From NCBI GenBank assembly GCA_002205965.3, contig NADL03000649.1, positions 1,116,001 to 1,180,000 on the forward strand: DNA of 64,000 bases, read 5' to 3'. This stretch comes from Kappaphycus alvarezii (Eukaryota; Rhodophyta; Florideophyceae; Gigartinales; Solieriaceae). Below the pieces are notes generated by a model that was not told the origin of the DNA, made no database searches, and was given only the letters and a program-made list of their open reading frames with translations. Numbering within the stretch: the first letter of the stretch is position 1; each line of letters begins with the position of its first letter. Both the position numbers and the translations under genes were made by a program. Positions 21,545-33,559 of the stretch are shown in pieces.

Positions 21545-22085
21545 TTATCCTTGACGCAACAATTGCCAAATGGCGTCGATTATCTTCGCAGCTCTTGCCA
21601 GGTCGCGGTCCCGAAACTTTCCAGTGGTCTAAATCTGCGCAATAGCTACGACAGCATCTGAACTTCGTAGACTACCAGCAGCTGTTTCGAGCAGTGCCAA
21701 TCCATTCTCGGCATTATTCGACGGCAATAAAAGACTAGCATGTCGAACCACTTTTTATGCAATAATGTCTTGATTCACGTTATTTGGTAATTGGAGATTC
21801 ATCAGCCCATCAGTCGTCAGAATATCAGCAACAAGCATGCAGGCTTGTCGCAAATCTCTGCGCGGTATTTTCATCCTTTCAGTCTCCGCTCATTTAACAA
21901 AATCGTTACCAATCTCGTTTCTGAACGCCACAGTCACTCGGTTTGAGAGTGGGCGCTGAAGAGAAAATCCATTACTTCCCAACTCAATATGCACAAAAAA
22001 ATTCCTCTCAGACAACCGGGTGAAGTTCCACAATCATTTTGACAGAGTAGCTTCAGAACGCATGGGATGTCTCAGATCAGCCTGA
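21545..22085 (-). pseudogene. Decayed coding fragment, unrecognised
   Basis: One minus-strand frame reads as protein with a few stops: ADLRHPMRSEATLSK, LWNFTRLSERNFFVHIELGS, NGFSLQRPLSNRVTVAFRNEIG, TERMKIPRRDLRQACMLVADIL, TTDGLMNLQLPNNVNQDIIA, NAENGLALLETAAGSLRSSD and DLARAAKIIDAIWQLLRQG. The composition is clearly coding (amphipathic helices, few rare residues), but no family is recognised. Four in-frame stops interrupt it. It lies upstream, on the same strand, of the LRR remnant within the DNA transposon. Confidence 0.35.
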
Positions 22086-23870
22086 CGTGAACTACACGGC
22101 TTCGCAGGTATATGTTACAGCTTCCCCTCTTGAGTTCGAGTGATATCGTATCATTTACACCCCCAACCTCTATCCAATATGTTCTAACTGCGTTTCCGTC
22201 GCGTAAAAACTTGAATGGGGATAGACATATTACCCCTTAAATGCTCGCGCGAGCTTTCTTGCGCGTTTACCCACTTGTAAAAAATCCGATCTCAAAAACT
22301 CCATGCTGTGGCCCATGAAAGTTGGTGTCTATTCCAAGTGCACTGAAGGATTGTTTTGACTTTGACCATACAAATATTGTTTCAGCCTCGATGTTTGATG
22401 CACCGGCTTATGGACATTGTTGATGTCACACGAGTATTTTTTGGGATATTTGGCAGTAGTTTCTTGCTGTGAATCGGTCGGTCTCATCGTATGCAACTCG
22501 TTTCCCATTTCGTCCACTCTTCAGCCCTGTCAACTCATCGAATACTTTTCGTTGCAACAACAACGGTGCCCTTTCTTCCACTCTCATCAACAATCCCGAT
22601 ATCACAAGTATTTTGCACACGTTCGTTTCTTCTCTTCCCCAATCTTAGGCTTCGCTGTCACGCTTCCGTATCGTGCCAAATAACCATCGTGACACTCCAG
22701 CGCAATGTACGAATCCCATACACAATCATGCGACCGTCCTAATAGTGGTGCGCAAGACAATTGTCTTACTCGGCCTCATTCCATCTGATCCATCTTGCGT
22801 GTAAAAGTTTAGCGAACTCCTTGGTTGGAAATGATCGTTGACGAGGAGATTCTTACGCGCATGGGATTCCAAAAGACTCAGAAGTTTGCGTGTGTGAAAA
22901 GCCCCTGTGTGCTGGCTTCGGGCAACCTTCGTGGAAGGTTTTCATCACTATACCCCAGATTGCGCAAATTGCGCAATACAAATAATTTTCATTATTTCAA
23001 AGCTAGAAGAGATTAGTCCAATCATATGAGACTTTTGTAAAACGAATGCACAATGACCACAGGTTCTATATGTCCCACAATGGACTGCCATTGTGTACGT
23101 CCCAAACTCAACAGCATACATTTGTGTATCCTTCCAACAATGCACCACGCTATAAAATTATCCCATGTACGCGTTGAGTCACTGCCCTAGGTCAGTTCCA
23201 AAATGCGTCGATGTGTGCGTTGCGCTGCTAAGCTGCATTGCTCCGAACCAAGCTGCTGTCGCACAAAAAGCTTACGTCCCATTCCATTTTGTCCCGCGGT
23301 GGAGTGGATTAGTGTCACCGGTCATAGCAACCGCCATTCAAAGGGGCTCAGCTCACCAACTTGACATGACACTCCAATCAGGTCGCAAAATACAATGCTT
23401 CTTGTTATCCAAGGACATGTTTCTTTGACATCAGGAGCCCTCAATTTCGCATAATGACATAGATCGGCCCTCGGAGCGGTGGAATGGAAGGGAGGAGTGG
23501 ATTGGGAATCGGTGGAGAAGACAGGACGTATTAACGGCCATTTTCTTAGTGCGCTCGGGCTGCTTTCTGGAATGGAGAAGTTGAATTCCTCAAGCGCTCT
23601 ATCTCACTTGGAATGGAACGATACAGTAACGAGGTAGCCGTGGCTAGCGTCCGTCAAAGGCTAATGTTGCGGCGTTGAACAAAGGTACGGCCTTAAGAAG
23701 GCATATTGTGCCTACTGCATTTCAAGATCATTCTACCACCATAACAATGCTGATGCTGTTTGCACTAACTTCTTCACACCATATTTGGTCGTCTTCTACT
23801 TTATAAGAACGAAATCAAAGCCAAGTTTATTCAGTAATATTGTTCCAAAGTTGACCTATGGGTAACAATA
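22086..23870. other. Decayed transposon interior without a supported gene
   Basis: Several short protein-like pieces occur, for example on the minus strand WDSYIALECHDGYLARYGSV near 22700 and on the plus strand KTGRINGHFLSALGLLSG near 23540, but none extends far enough or resembles a known family. Base composition is intermediate between the GC-rich host genes and the AT-rich right half. Confidence 0.35.
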
Positions 23871-23871
23871 T

Positions 23872-25111
23872 CTAACCCATGTGGCCTTGGTTAGCTGTCA
23901 CTAAGTAATAAGATAACCTAAAGCGACCGCGCATGGACCTTGCACTATCGTGCTCGCGAATATCCCTGTTGGTTTGACCATTGGAAGAATTATTCTGGAG
24001 ATAGTTTGAGGGCCTGCGCTTTGTTAAACGAGATCTCTGCGTTGGGACTGTATTTTGCGTATGAACAAGCGGGTTGTTATTTGGACATCTTTCCAGTTCT
24101 GCTAAGCGCCTTCGTAGCGCGGTTATCTCTGAGCTACGCTCCTCGTCTAGCCGTGACCCTGTGGTACGTTCCGGCTGTTGTTGCTCTCTCCCTTCTAGTC
24201 TGTTCAGCAGAAATACGTACCTTTCCGAAAAGTTCTGACTCCTTGGCGCTACCATCTGGTGCCAATGCATTTCGACGATTTGGAATACTTCGTAGGACCT
24301 GGTTTGCAACCTGCTTGCTCTGGATACTTGAGTGCGGTAAATTATCATTCCCGCAGGAGTTAGCCTCCTCAAATTCCTCCTTTGATCTTGCGGCAGCGAC
24401 CATTATTCGGACTCTGGACATAGAAATCCGGCTGCGATAGTGATGACTTCTGGGAACAAGGTACAAGTAGAGTACTGGGACGAGAATTTGGGTACGTTTG
24501 GATATCTTCGTTGTCACTTTCAGTAGCTTTATGGCCATAGGACTCGTTATCAACCTCATCAGTTGCGTAATGCTGAGGTTGACGTCCGCTCGTTTCATCA
24601 TCACCGCATCTGCAATCATTTCTGACCTTCATCCTATACTTCCTGGATGCACCTGCTATCTTCTTTTTCATGAACTCTTCAATAGCCCAGTGGCGCTGTG
24701 ACTGTCGATAAATTCTCATGTCATTGTCATTAGCTATGTTGTTTTTCGAAGTTCGAATTATTTCACGTGGTGCTTCAGCGTAAGTTTACTTGCAGAAGTA
24801 GTTATTTTTGTTCCCATCTTCGTCCTCATATGCTAACATGTCCTCAAGAAATTCACCGACAAGGTCAAGAGCATCTCTATTACGCTCCCTCGAGGTACTG
24901 CAATCTTTTGGAACTATTCAAACTGTTCCTCGGCGCGATTCCGATGCTTTAGATTGTGCTTTCTTATCTCTTCCACGATGAACCTGGAAACATTGATGAA
25001 TTTGTTAACATATCTAGGTCTTTGAGATCTAAAGTCCAAAGAGTTTTGAGAAACTACCTCTACTCTTCCCTGGTCGGTGCGTCGAGGCTTTGGAATACCA
25101 AATGGGACCAT
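23872..25111 (-). pseudogene. Possible accessory protein of the DNA transposon (coiled coil)
   Basis: A series of minus-strand frames on the strand opposite to the transposase: MVPFGIPKPRRTDQGRVEVV and RFIVEEIRKHNLKHRNRAEEQ (from 25111), then IEEFMKKKIAGASRKYRMKV with an acidic Asp/Glu/Ser stretch (24719-24369), then LDEERSSEITALRRRLAELE, a coiled coil (near 24150). CACTA elements usually carry a second, DNA-binding or coiled-coil gene beside the transposase, which fits the position, but no homology is visible. Could be several unrelated pieces. Confidence 0.3.
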
Positions 25112-25742
25112 AACTGATTACCGTATGTGTGGGTAAGGAATCTAGAGCCAGACTAACAGTGCATGAGTTGATCATTTGTTTGGCGGTTTACATTGAAGTT
25201 CATTTTCTTTTCAGGGATTGAAATAGGAATAGTGAAGCGCTGTACATTCTCTTTCATTTCATGGCTTCGCTTCGGTAAGGTTATAGATGAAACATGATGT
25301 CATCCTGCCATGCTTTCATATGTAATGCTAACTTTCAAGTCAATTCTGTCTTGAATCTTCTCCAAGTATTCGCAGCAATGGATCGTTACATATGTCTTCC
25401 TCAGTATAATTGCTGGTGCATTTCAAACGCTCCCGGGAGAGTAGAATGTCGTTCAAAAATGAGCAGTCATCGAAGTACTGCAAACAGAAAGCGAAGGCGA
25501 GAAGGGGTGGCGGATTTTCCAACCGGTGTTCGATACAGTCGTGCAGAATCCATACTGATTCTTTCTCTTGTTCTAGCACAGAAGCGTTCACGGAGCATTG
25601 AAATTCATAACACCGCGAATGTAGATATGCCCGGTCAACTGAAAGAAATGACTCAGCACAGTCTCATCTAGCTTATGCGCAATCAAATTCACAAGGTGGT
25701 TTTGAAAAACAGCAAACGGCTTTATCTGCGCAACAAAACGAT

Positions 25743-28180
25743 TTGACGGATGTTAGTATTAGTGCTAAGGTTCAGAACAGATTATTTGAACAAAATAAAG
25801 ACTGGGTCAAACGTGGAAAGGAGATGAGTGACCCATCAGCTGTCAGGCATGGGATTCTACTCGGAGACTCTTCAAACCATGAAATGGTGAGAGAAATTTT
25901 GGAAAAGGGCGATGAGGAGGGCAGTAGTACTGACAAGAGTCATGATTCCAATTCAAGTGCCGACGATACCGCAGAATCCTGTCATGAGCCACTTGAAACC
26001 ACCAGGCTTCGATCTGCTCTCAGAAACAAAATCATAGAATGGGCGTACGAGAACGAAATGTGGGTCGACTTGGCTGTGAAGTTTGGAAAAAAGCATTTTG
26101 TTATGATGAAAGTGTTGCACAACCTGGAGGCTCCGTACGAAGCGTGGATAACAGTCTTCCGGAACATTGTTAAATATTCTGGAGGTGAGACTGTTTCCTA
26201 GTCTCAACTCCAGAATATTTACTCTCATATGATGTTCCCGGATTGCGTTATTACCGAGCGAACACCCCTTTCTTCAATGCGTCCTATATGTACGGTCTGG
26301 AAACAGTATGGCACGAAGCCCAACCTGGTTAAGTTTGATTAAAATCAACTTCTTCCCAGATTGGCACGATGGATGAGTAACGATATCAGCTTTGAACATC
26401 TTTTCAGCTACCGGCGTGAAAACTGCTCTGCATATCAACGCTGTGGCGAAATCGACGGCTCACAGATTTTCAGGGACTACTTTGATGGGTCATTGTACCA
26501 GTACCTGATATCATGTCACGGTGGAGAAGATGAGTGCGGTTATGATCTTTTTATCGCCCCATCGACAGATGGATTCGACGTTTATAGCAAGAAACGATAT
26601 GATTGCTGGCCGATTGCTGGCCGATAGCAGCATTGAGTTTGAATCTCTGTCCGTCCAAGCGCTTCTTGATGAGAAATGTTATTCCCTTCGGATTTATTGG
26701 TGGATCAAAGCAGCCCATTGACTTGGAGTCATTTTTCATCCCTCTGGAAAATGAGCTGCGAGGCATCAATGCAGACGGTGGAACGGCGATTCGACTCTCT
26801 TTAGGAATTAATCCCCTCATCAGGGTTCACTTGATGTGGGTAGCAGCGGACCTGCAAGCATATCCGAAGTTCTCTGGCAACCCGGGCCCTAGCGCCAAGA
26901 AGCTATGCCTGTGTTGCGATATTCCCAGCTACTACTGCCGTGAATCAAGAAGGTATTATCTTCCTTCTCGTATCAAGCAGGCTAACTCAGGAAGCAATCC
27001 GACTGGTACAACTTTGGTGCAATTGTATAAAGCCAGTGCTCCGCGAGACCGAGTGCCATCTGAAACTCGAGCTGTACAGCGCAAACTTGATCCTAGCTCA
27101 AATCTAAGTGAACCTGTGAAAGAGAAAATTAGGGAGGAGACAGGTATCACAGAAAAAGCCCTGTTGCATTCGATTCTCTCTATTGTTCCTTTTGACTCAT
27201 TCCCTATAGACACTATGCACTTGGGTTACAGCATTGCAAAAGATATGATGGAGATTCTGAAGGGGGAAAACATGCATATTTTGCGCGTAGAAGGTCATAT
27301 AGAGGAGCCCTTTTGATCTCTCTCTGCGCAGCTGGCAAATGATAGATTTTGAGCTGCGATCCCTTCGAGAAACGACATCCTACTGTGCATTTGGAGCGGC
27401 GCCTCTAGACACATCCGTCTACAAAAGATGGAAGGCTTCCAACTATCGACAGTTTGTACTCAACTACTGGCTGATTCTCCTAGATGGACATCTGTCTCGG
27501 AGATATCTCTGTGGTTTAGTCAAGCTGACAAAAATCATGGACCTTTGGGCGCGTCCGTCACTTACCATGAATGATGTCGAGGAAATGGGGAAGCTTGCAA
27601 TCGATTTCTTCAATCACTTTGAGCGAGAATATTATCGGTACGATAGAAGAAGAGTTTGCCTTTGTAAGTTACACGGGCATATGTCGCTTCACTTTAAGAC
27701 AACCGTCTTAAAGTGTGGTCCCCCTGTATGTTAAAATCAAATTTAGGTAGAACGGTTTGTTGGCTACACAAAGTCAAGCCTTAATGCACGCACGAAGGCT
27801 GCGGAATCAATGACATAAATGCATTACTGATGGAAGCATACAAGTTATTCTACAACAAACCATTCACCACAAACTACTCTTACGGTTCGGACATCGACAA
27901 TCTGAATACAACCGCGATTGATTCGGAGCACGGAAATTTGTACAGAAAGGTTTTGATGATGGGGCCGATGAAATGCCAAGAAATTTCTTCCCATAAGGAC
28001 AATAAGTTTAAACTTCGTGACCTTTTGCAATCATACATCCAATATACGGATGATTTGACTGCCCAGAAATCTAAAGAGGAAGTCTCCGTTGAGCAGTTTG
28101 TGTCGTTTGGAAGTGCAAAGGTCGGGTGCGGTGATGGCTTCCAGATAAATAGCTCTGTGCTCTACGGCAGGAAGCGATAA
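25743..28180 (+). pseudogene. Tnp2-type (CACTA/EnSpm) transposase, decayed
   Basis: Pieces on the plus strand run in the order of a Tnp2 transposase. An N-terminal helical region has RLRSALRNKIIEWAYENEMW. The core has CGEIDGSQIFRDYFDGSLYQ and DECGYDLFIAPSTDGFDVYS, then DCWPIAALSLNLCPSKRFLM, NVIPFGFIGGSKQPIDLESFF, PLENELRGINADGGTAIRLSL and LMWVAADLQAYPKFSGNPGPS with a cysteine cluster KKLCLCCDIPSYYC, and later FDSFPIDTMHLGYSIAKDMME. The D-x-F...P-x-N/L-P-x-x-x-R-x...AD-L-x-A sequence is characteristic of tnp2 proteins, as is the late D-x-M-H-L-x. Further C-terminal pieces reach about 28616. The frame changes at least twice (about 26620 and 27320), so it does not encode a single protein as written. 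It gives the inserted 12.6-kb element its identity. Confidence 0.65.
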
Positions 28181-31100
28181 AAGCAATCCCATGGAAACTG
28201 GTATATTGCAGCGGGGTACCACGCTGCAAGTTCGAGTGAACAAGAGCACCATCAAGTTTACTACTGCCGCGTACTGATGTTTATGCAGTACAGTTTTAGC
28301 TTGCGAGGCGAGACAATTACAGGTGGACTGATGCTTGCTGACTGGGCCTCGAAGCTGAAAGTGACGAAGCATGGCCAGGTGTATTCAGATTTAGCTTCCG
28401 GAAGAGTCTTTTCTAATCCAACTGTTGGAGACGTGACTGCAATCATTAACTCTATTGGTATTATGGAGCACACTCTTTTCCGCGCCACTGGAAATCAATC
28501 TACACGGAAAGGCAAGAAAAAGTTCTTTCTTGACCCTCAGAGAACGGTGAATGAACTTTTGCGAAGCGACCGGCCGTCTCCATACGGTTTGTACCGCCAT
28601 CTTGGCTGTGTGGCGTAGGTAATCAAGGGGGCCCTTGGAGGGCGAGGTGGAATGGTTGTGGGCTGCAGTCATTATGGACGCGCGGAAGAGATATTCATAG
28701 CGTCGGCTGGACACACATGTCTCCCATCAGTGCAAGCCTTTCCGTAATTGCTTGGTTCGGTGAGATCCTTTGGCCTACCATAACAACTGCGGAATGCTTG
28801 GGAATAGTGACATATCATCTAGACCGATGCATGCTCGATAATCGCCGCAATCCGAAGATGCGTTCCAAGAGTCAAGCGCACAATTCGATTTCGGTGAGTA
28901 ACTTCTACACAACTGCGGGCTACGAAGAAGTTCGGAGTATGTCTTGTGCGCCGGTTTCGAGTTTGTCACATCTTTGAGTCGTTTGAATATCTTGGTTTGG
29001 TAAATACGGCTAGGGAAGAAGAAGTAAATAAAAACGGGTGCAGTATTTCCCGAAATGTCCACAGTGTTGACACTGTAGCTGAAATTCGATTAGAGTACAG
29101 ATACCAATAAGATTTATGTGCCGTGTTCCACCTGATGTACAACCATTGGTGGAAGGCGATCAATAGGATAACGACAACTGTGATAAATAATGGTGTTGTG
29201 TGCCCCCAAATATGTCCAAAATTCTGTATTTGGAGCACTTCAGGGGAGCTTATGGACTGCCAATCAGGTTTATGGAGCACAAAAGGTGCTAAGCTGGATG
29301 CTTGGCCCGTACTCCAGTCGCACTCCAATTTCAGTTCCAAAATTGCTCCATAAATTGCTCCTTTTACAGGTCAAATATTTACTAGGGGAGCACGTATATG
29401 AATAGAGACTGTAATAATGATACTGTTGAACCACAAGAAGATTTAAATGAATCATCAGAACAAGAACAAGACAGTGATGTGCCTCAATCGAATGCTAAAA
29501 GCAAAACTGGGAATCAGTTGGGTACAACAAATCAAGACCTCAACTCCGAGGATGTACAGGAAATGTTGACATACTACCCACCTTCACAAGGCAAAAATGG
29601 TACTTAGCCGGCCAACGAGACAGTTTTGGTTGCACGTAGCTCTGAAAAAATCCCTACGAGTGTCGAAGAGGCGTACGCTTTCGCGGACAGCAGGATGTGA
29701 AAAAACGTCAATGAAAGGGAACTAAATAGCCTTTGGGACAGAGAGACATGGCGGGTAGAGAATATTACGCCTAACGCGAAAGTTCTTGATTCAAAAATGG
29801 TCTTCGACTTAAAGCGTAAAGCTGATGGCTCAATGTACTAGTATAAGGCCAGGTTCCGGGTTCGTGGTTTTCAGGAGGGGTATGTCAAAGATGTGTATGC
29901 ACCTGTCGTTGATTTCTCATTAGTAAGGATAGCTCTCTCATGCCTCAGCAAAGGATGATTCGTCCATCATCTTGATTTGAAAAATGCGTTCCTAAATGGT
30001 AAGCTACCTGAAGGTGATAATATATACATAAGAACTCCTGCTGGTGTTGATTTGGGACTCCGGGAAGGCCATGGGCTGAAGCTTTTGAAGGCTTTATCTG
30101 GTTTTAAGAGACCAATGCGTATTTGGACAAAGAAATTCGGACTACTACTGCGTGTTGGTTTTTCACAGCTAAGGTCGGATGACTGTTTTTACGTTATCAA
30201 TGTCAATAGATATCATGTATGGGCACTGGTTTACGTGGATCACGTGCTGGTTATGAGCACGTCACATGAGGCATTGAGTACAGTCAAGCTAATGCTCATG
30301 GGTGAATTTGACATGCAGGAGCTTGACAGAGTGATTTCGTTCCTGGGGTTGAATTTATTTGGAATAGGGACGGTGTTTCTATGTGTCAGACTGCTTATAC
30401 TGAAGTTCTACTGGAACGCTTTGGCCTGCCTAACTGCAAACCAGTGACTAGCCTTATTATCCCGCCGAAACTTCAAAGTAATAAGGAAAACCGTCTCTTG
30501 CAAGGTATTGATATAACGAACCATAAAAGAGCAATAGGAGGTCTTCTCTTTCTATCCACCCGAACGAGGTCAGACATTACTGGTTTTGTTTCTATTGCTG
30601 GTAGGAAGGCACACAAGCCTACAGTAGGAGACTGGTTGATGGTGAAACGCATATTTCAGTATCTCCGGGGTACCGCTCAGAGTGGAATTGCGATAGAATT
30701 TGAGAGCCAAATGAGATTGACCATGGTAACAGCTTACTCAGATGGAGACTGAGCAAAAGATTTAGACACCCGCAGGTCATCAAGCGGAATGATAATAATG
30801 ATTGATGGAATTCTAGTGTCATGGAAATCGATCAAAGAATCTATTGTTGCATTATCGTCGTGCGAAGCCGAATTTATTGCACTAAGCGAATGTGTAAAGG
30901 TTGTGAAGTGGATACGACAGCTTTTGAGTGAGCTTGATTTAAATGACGAAGGGCCTACCGTTCTCATGGAGGAAAACTCTGCGATACAGAAGTGGGGCCC
31001 ATCCTGAACGAATGGAAAAGCATGTTGATATCAGATTTCCTTACGTAAAAAATAAAGGCGCATAACAACATTATATCTGTTCAATATTGAACATCTCAAC

Positions 31101-31274
31101 TAGTGCCGGCAGACCTCACGACCAAGGCAGTTTACAGACTGAGTTTGCGCTACTTGCGCGATCAGCTTAGGAGTGCTGGTATTACAGCTCTGAGTCTCAA
31201 GGAGAGAACTAATACTGGTATATATCCCTATGTTTAGTAAGTTTGTTATCAAAACTTCGAGTTAAGGAGGGGTT

Positions 31275-31607
31275 TGTAGACCAAGATTGTGGTTCAGACC
31301 AAAGGTTAAATCAAGGTTTTGTCTGGAGTTGTGATGGACTGGATGTTGACAAAGGATGATACAGTGGGTTTTATACTACAGGGGTTTCTTGAATTCTGGT
31401 ATAGGCATGTAATTTTTTTTTGAGTGGAAGCAAATAGAATAGGTAAGATTCACGTCCCCCACAGTCTAGAAATGGACTTCGCCTTATTGCAGCAGGGTTT
31501 CACTGGGTTTACCTGGTGCTGATATAGAGTATATAAGATGCATCCATGATGAGTTGCAGAAGTAAAATAGGGTACCACACCACTCCCATTTTACTACCCC
31601 TCCAACA
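31275..31607 (+). repeat. 3' LTR of the first copia fossil
   Basis: Begins TGTAGACC, ends CCAACA, and aligns with 14129-14457. A purine tract lies immediately before it. Confidence 0.85.
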
Positions 31608-32409
31608 TATAAAGTATCCAAAAATCCCCCCCTAGTGATAAGAAACATGGCGAGAGGACGTAATTCGCACAGGAGCCAGGTGGATGGCTCCGCGAAGCAA
31701 CTCTGTTATCGATGTATTCGAAAGAGAAACGTACCGTTGCAGGATCCAGGTTGGGCCGAGTAATGTTTAGACCGTTGTAGATTGCATTGTCTCGGGCAGT
31801 ATGGAAACCAGGTTATGAAAGTCGAAAGTGAGCCGAAGACATTTTAGCGGAATGTGCGCAACGCGCTCTCCCTTCCCGCTGATACTGAGCCAGACCATGT
31901 TCTATTACACTCTGCTTCGCTTTCTTTTATCACTATCGGTGATACATCTCTCCATATACGTTAAAGTCTCATTTACTCGTAGAAGAAACAAAATAGAGAG
32001 TCTAGGAAACCTAAATTCATTCTCTCATGGCAGAAACCAACTGAGATCCGTGGCGTTTTCAAGCAATAATTTTGCTACCGTAGTTTGGTTGCGGGAACAC
32101 TAAGAGGTGGGAAAAAATGGAGGATCAAGGGGATAAAAGTGAGTCTAGAAGGGGCAGGGTCTACTACTAATGCTTGGCGACTAACGTAAACGAAACATAC
32201 CTTCTTAGGTCAGAATTTGACCTCCAGCTTCGCAATTGTTTTTATTTGGGTATACAATTGATTTTCGTCGCCAGTTTGCTTGACATTTCTAGAGAAAGCG
32301 GTTTTATAAACTTTTAGACGAACCCTGAAGTCTTTAAATACATACTGAATACCACAAAATTCATTCAAGGGAATTATTTGGACGAGAAGGACTAGTTAAA
32401 TATACGTCA
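31608..32409. other. No supported gene
   Basis: Short unrelated frames only. The base composition becomes AT-richer from about 31900 onward. Confidence 0.4.
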
Positions 32410-33010
32410 AGATGGATGTGTGGACATAAATCCATCAAGATCCCTGAAAATTCACTCGAACGACTCATGATCGTAGAAAGCCCCGTAAGAAACATCTATA
32501 GTATCCAATCCTTACTCATGATTTCTAATGTCCTCCTCATTCCCAGCCGAGGAGTTCGAGATTACGACGACACCCTAACCCTCACTCTCGTCTCCGTACT
32601 CCACGGAAATGTCCTCAAGTTTGTACTCCAACAGCTTCCACGGGCCCATCCAGTCCTCCTTCTCTTCAAAGGATTTCTCACCCACTTCGTATTACTCTGC
32701 CTTCTTTTCAAATTGGATATGATAACAATTCCTTAAGAGTTCCTCTTTTAACCTTCTGATGTAGTCTTCGCAGTCCGCAGGACCATTAGACATCAAAGAT
32801 AGGCCATTAATGCAGCCCAGGGCCATAGTCGATTTTTTGCTGGTGCAGGAAGGGCGTAAGTTTGTCATCTTGATGGAAAGCCAAGGAGATGAGTAGATTA
32901 GCTGATGTGGTGGCTGATTGTAGGGGTGATGCTTCACGAAGCTGCTACAACGTTTTCAATAGAGGTACGACATCAATGGTCTCCGCGGCCCCTATCGCGT
33001 AAAAGTAGTG
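32410..33010 (-). pseudogene. ARM/HEAT-like gene remnant
   Basis: Minus-strand reading from about 33000: AAETIDVVPLLKTL-QLREAS, PLQSATTSANLLISLAFHQD and DKLTPFLHQQKIDYGPGL, which has the spacing of an armadillo or HEAT helix pair. Further on in another frame come GPADCEDYIRRLKEELLRNC and an acidic stretch EDWMGPWKLLEYKLEDISVE. At least four in-frame stops and frame changes interrupt it. It is host-like, not transposon-like, but too decayed to assign to a family. Confidence 0.3.
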
Positions 33011-33559
33011 AGGTAGTACAGTGGTTTTGGATTTGACCCAATTTGTGTTCCTCTAGGTAGAAATCTGAATGCACATGTGGTGATAGTGAATTAAGGGGAC
33101 TTGTAGATCAAGAATTAAAAAGTTTGTTCTCAAAATAGAGAACCAAGCAATTAAAACGGATGTACAAGTATAAGGGAACAGCGAGTCTGGTGCCGGTAAA
33201 GGGGAACAATTTCGGGGTTACGTTTTCAAAAAGGGATGCGGTATAAATGGTCATTCTTTTCAAATAGAGGTCGCTGACGTATTTGAGGGTGTGAGAAATA
33301 AGGATTTGAAGAGGACCATTTTCATCAGGCCAGAAGTTATATGGGGGGCGGTCTATGACTTTTTGAAATCTTGAAACACTGAAAAAATGAAAGAGACAAC
33401 CATACATTGCAAAAAACATTTAAAAACATGGTTTTCCTCATTCGGAGGAAGACTGTCGGCGACAGGTTGACCGCTTCTGTATGGAAAGAAAATCTCCACT
33501 GCATGCGCTGGATGGAATTACAACTTCAATCTAGCACTCGAAACTAAAAGATAATCCAC

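Larger units (their letters stand above)
16780..29394 (+). mobile_element. Large CACTA/EnSpm-like DNA transposon carrying host-type genes, nested in the copia fossil
   Basis: The 12.6-kb segment interrupts the copia element exactly between integrase and reverse transcriptase. Its ends are imperfect inverted repeats: left GTGCCCTAGGAAACATTT (from 16783), right, on the other strand, GTGCTCCCCTAGTAAATATTT-like. Both ends carry subterminal TGGAG repeats in inverted orientation (left 16811-16870; right 29230-29370), a habit of CACTA elements. TAT flanks both proposed ends (16777-16779 and 29395-29397), consistent with a 3-bp duplication. The right third encodes a Tnp2-type transposase (about 25743-28180). 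The left two thirds hold a TauE/SafE gene, a small membrane protein, an LRR protein and other decayed frames. The terminus is not literally CACTA, so the exact superfamily is uncertain; the cargo could alternatively have arrived by later insertions. Confidence 0.6.
14129..31607 (+). mobile_element. Ty1/copia LTR retrotransposon fossil, split by a DNA transposon
   Basis: An old, broken copia element. Long terminal repeats are at 14129-14457 and 31275-31607. Parts in order: gag-like region from about 14520, a CCHC zinc knuckle near 15200, protease near 15390, integrase about 15900-16650, then an insertion, then reverse transcriptase about 29650-30400 and RNase H about 30540-31000. Minus the insertion the element is close to 4.9 kb, a normal copia length, so it was probably full-length when it was interrupted in the integrase-RT linker. 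A primer-binding-like TTGGTAGCATC follows the left LTR and a purine tract AAGGAGGGG precedes the right one. The two LTRs are by eye about 87-90 percent identical, so the insertion is old. The coding parts carry many breaks, more than ten. Six bases TAAAGT occur at both outer flanks but not quite in register, so the target duplication is uncertain. Confidence 0.85.
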
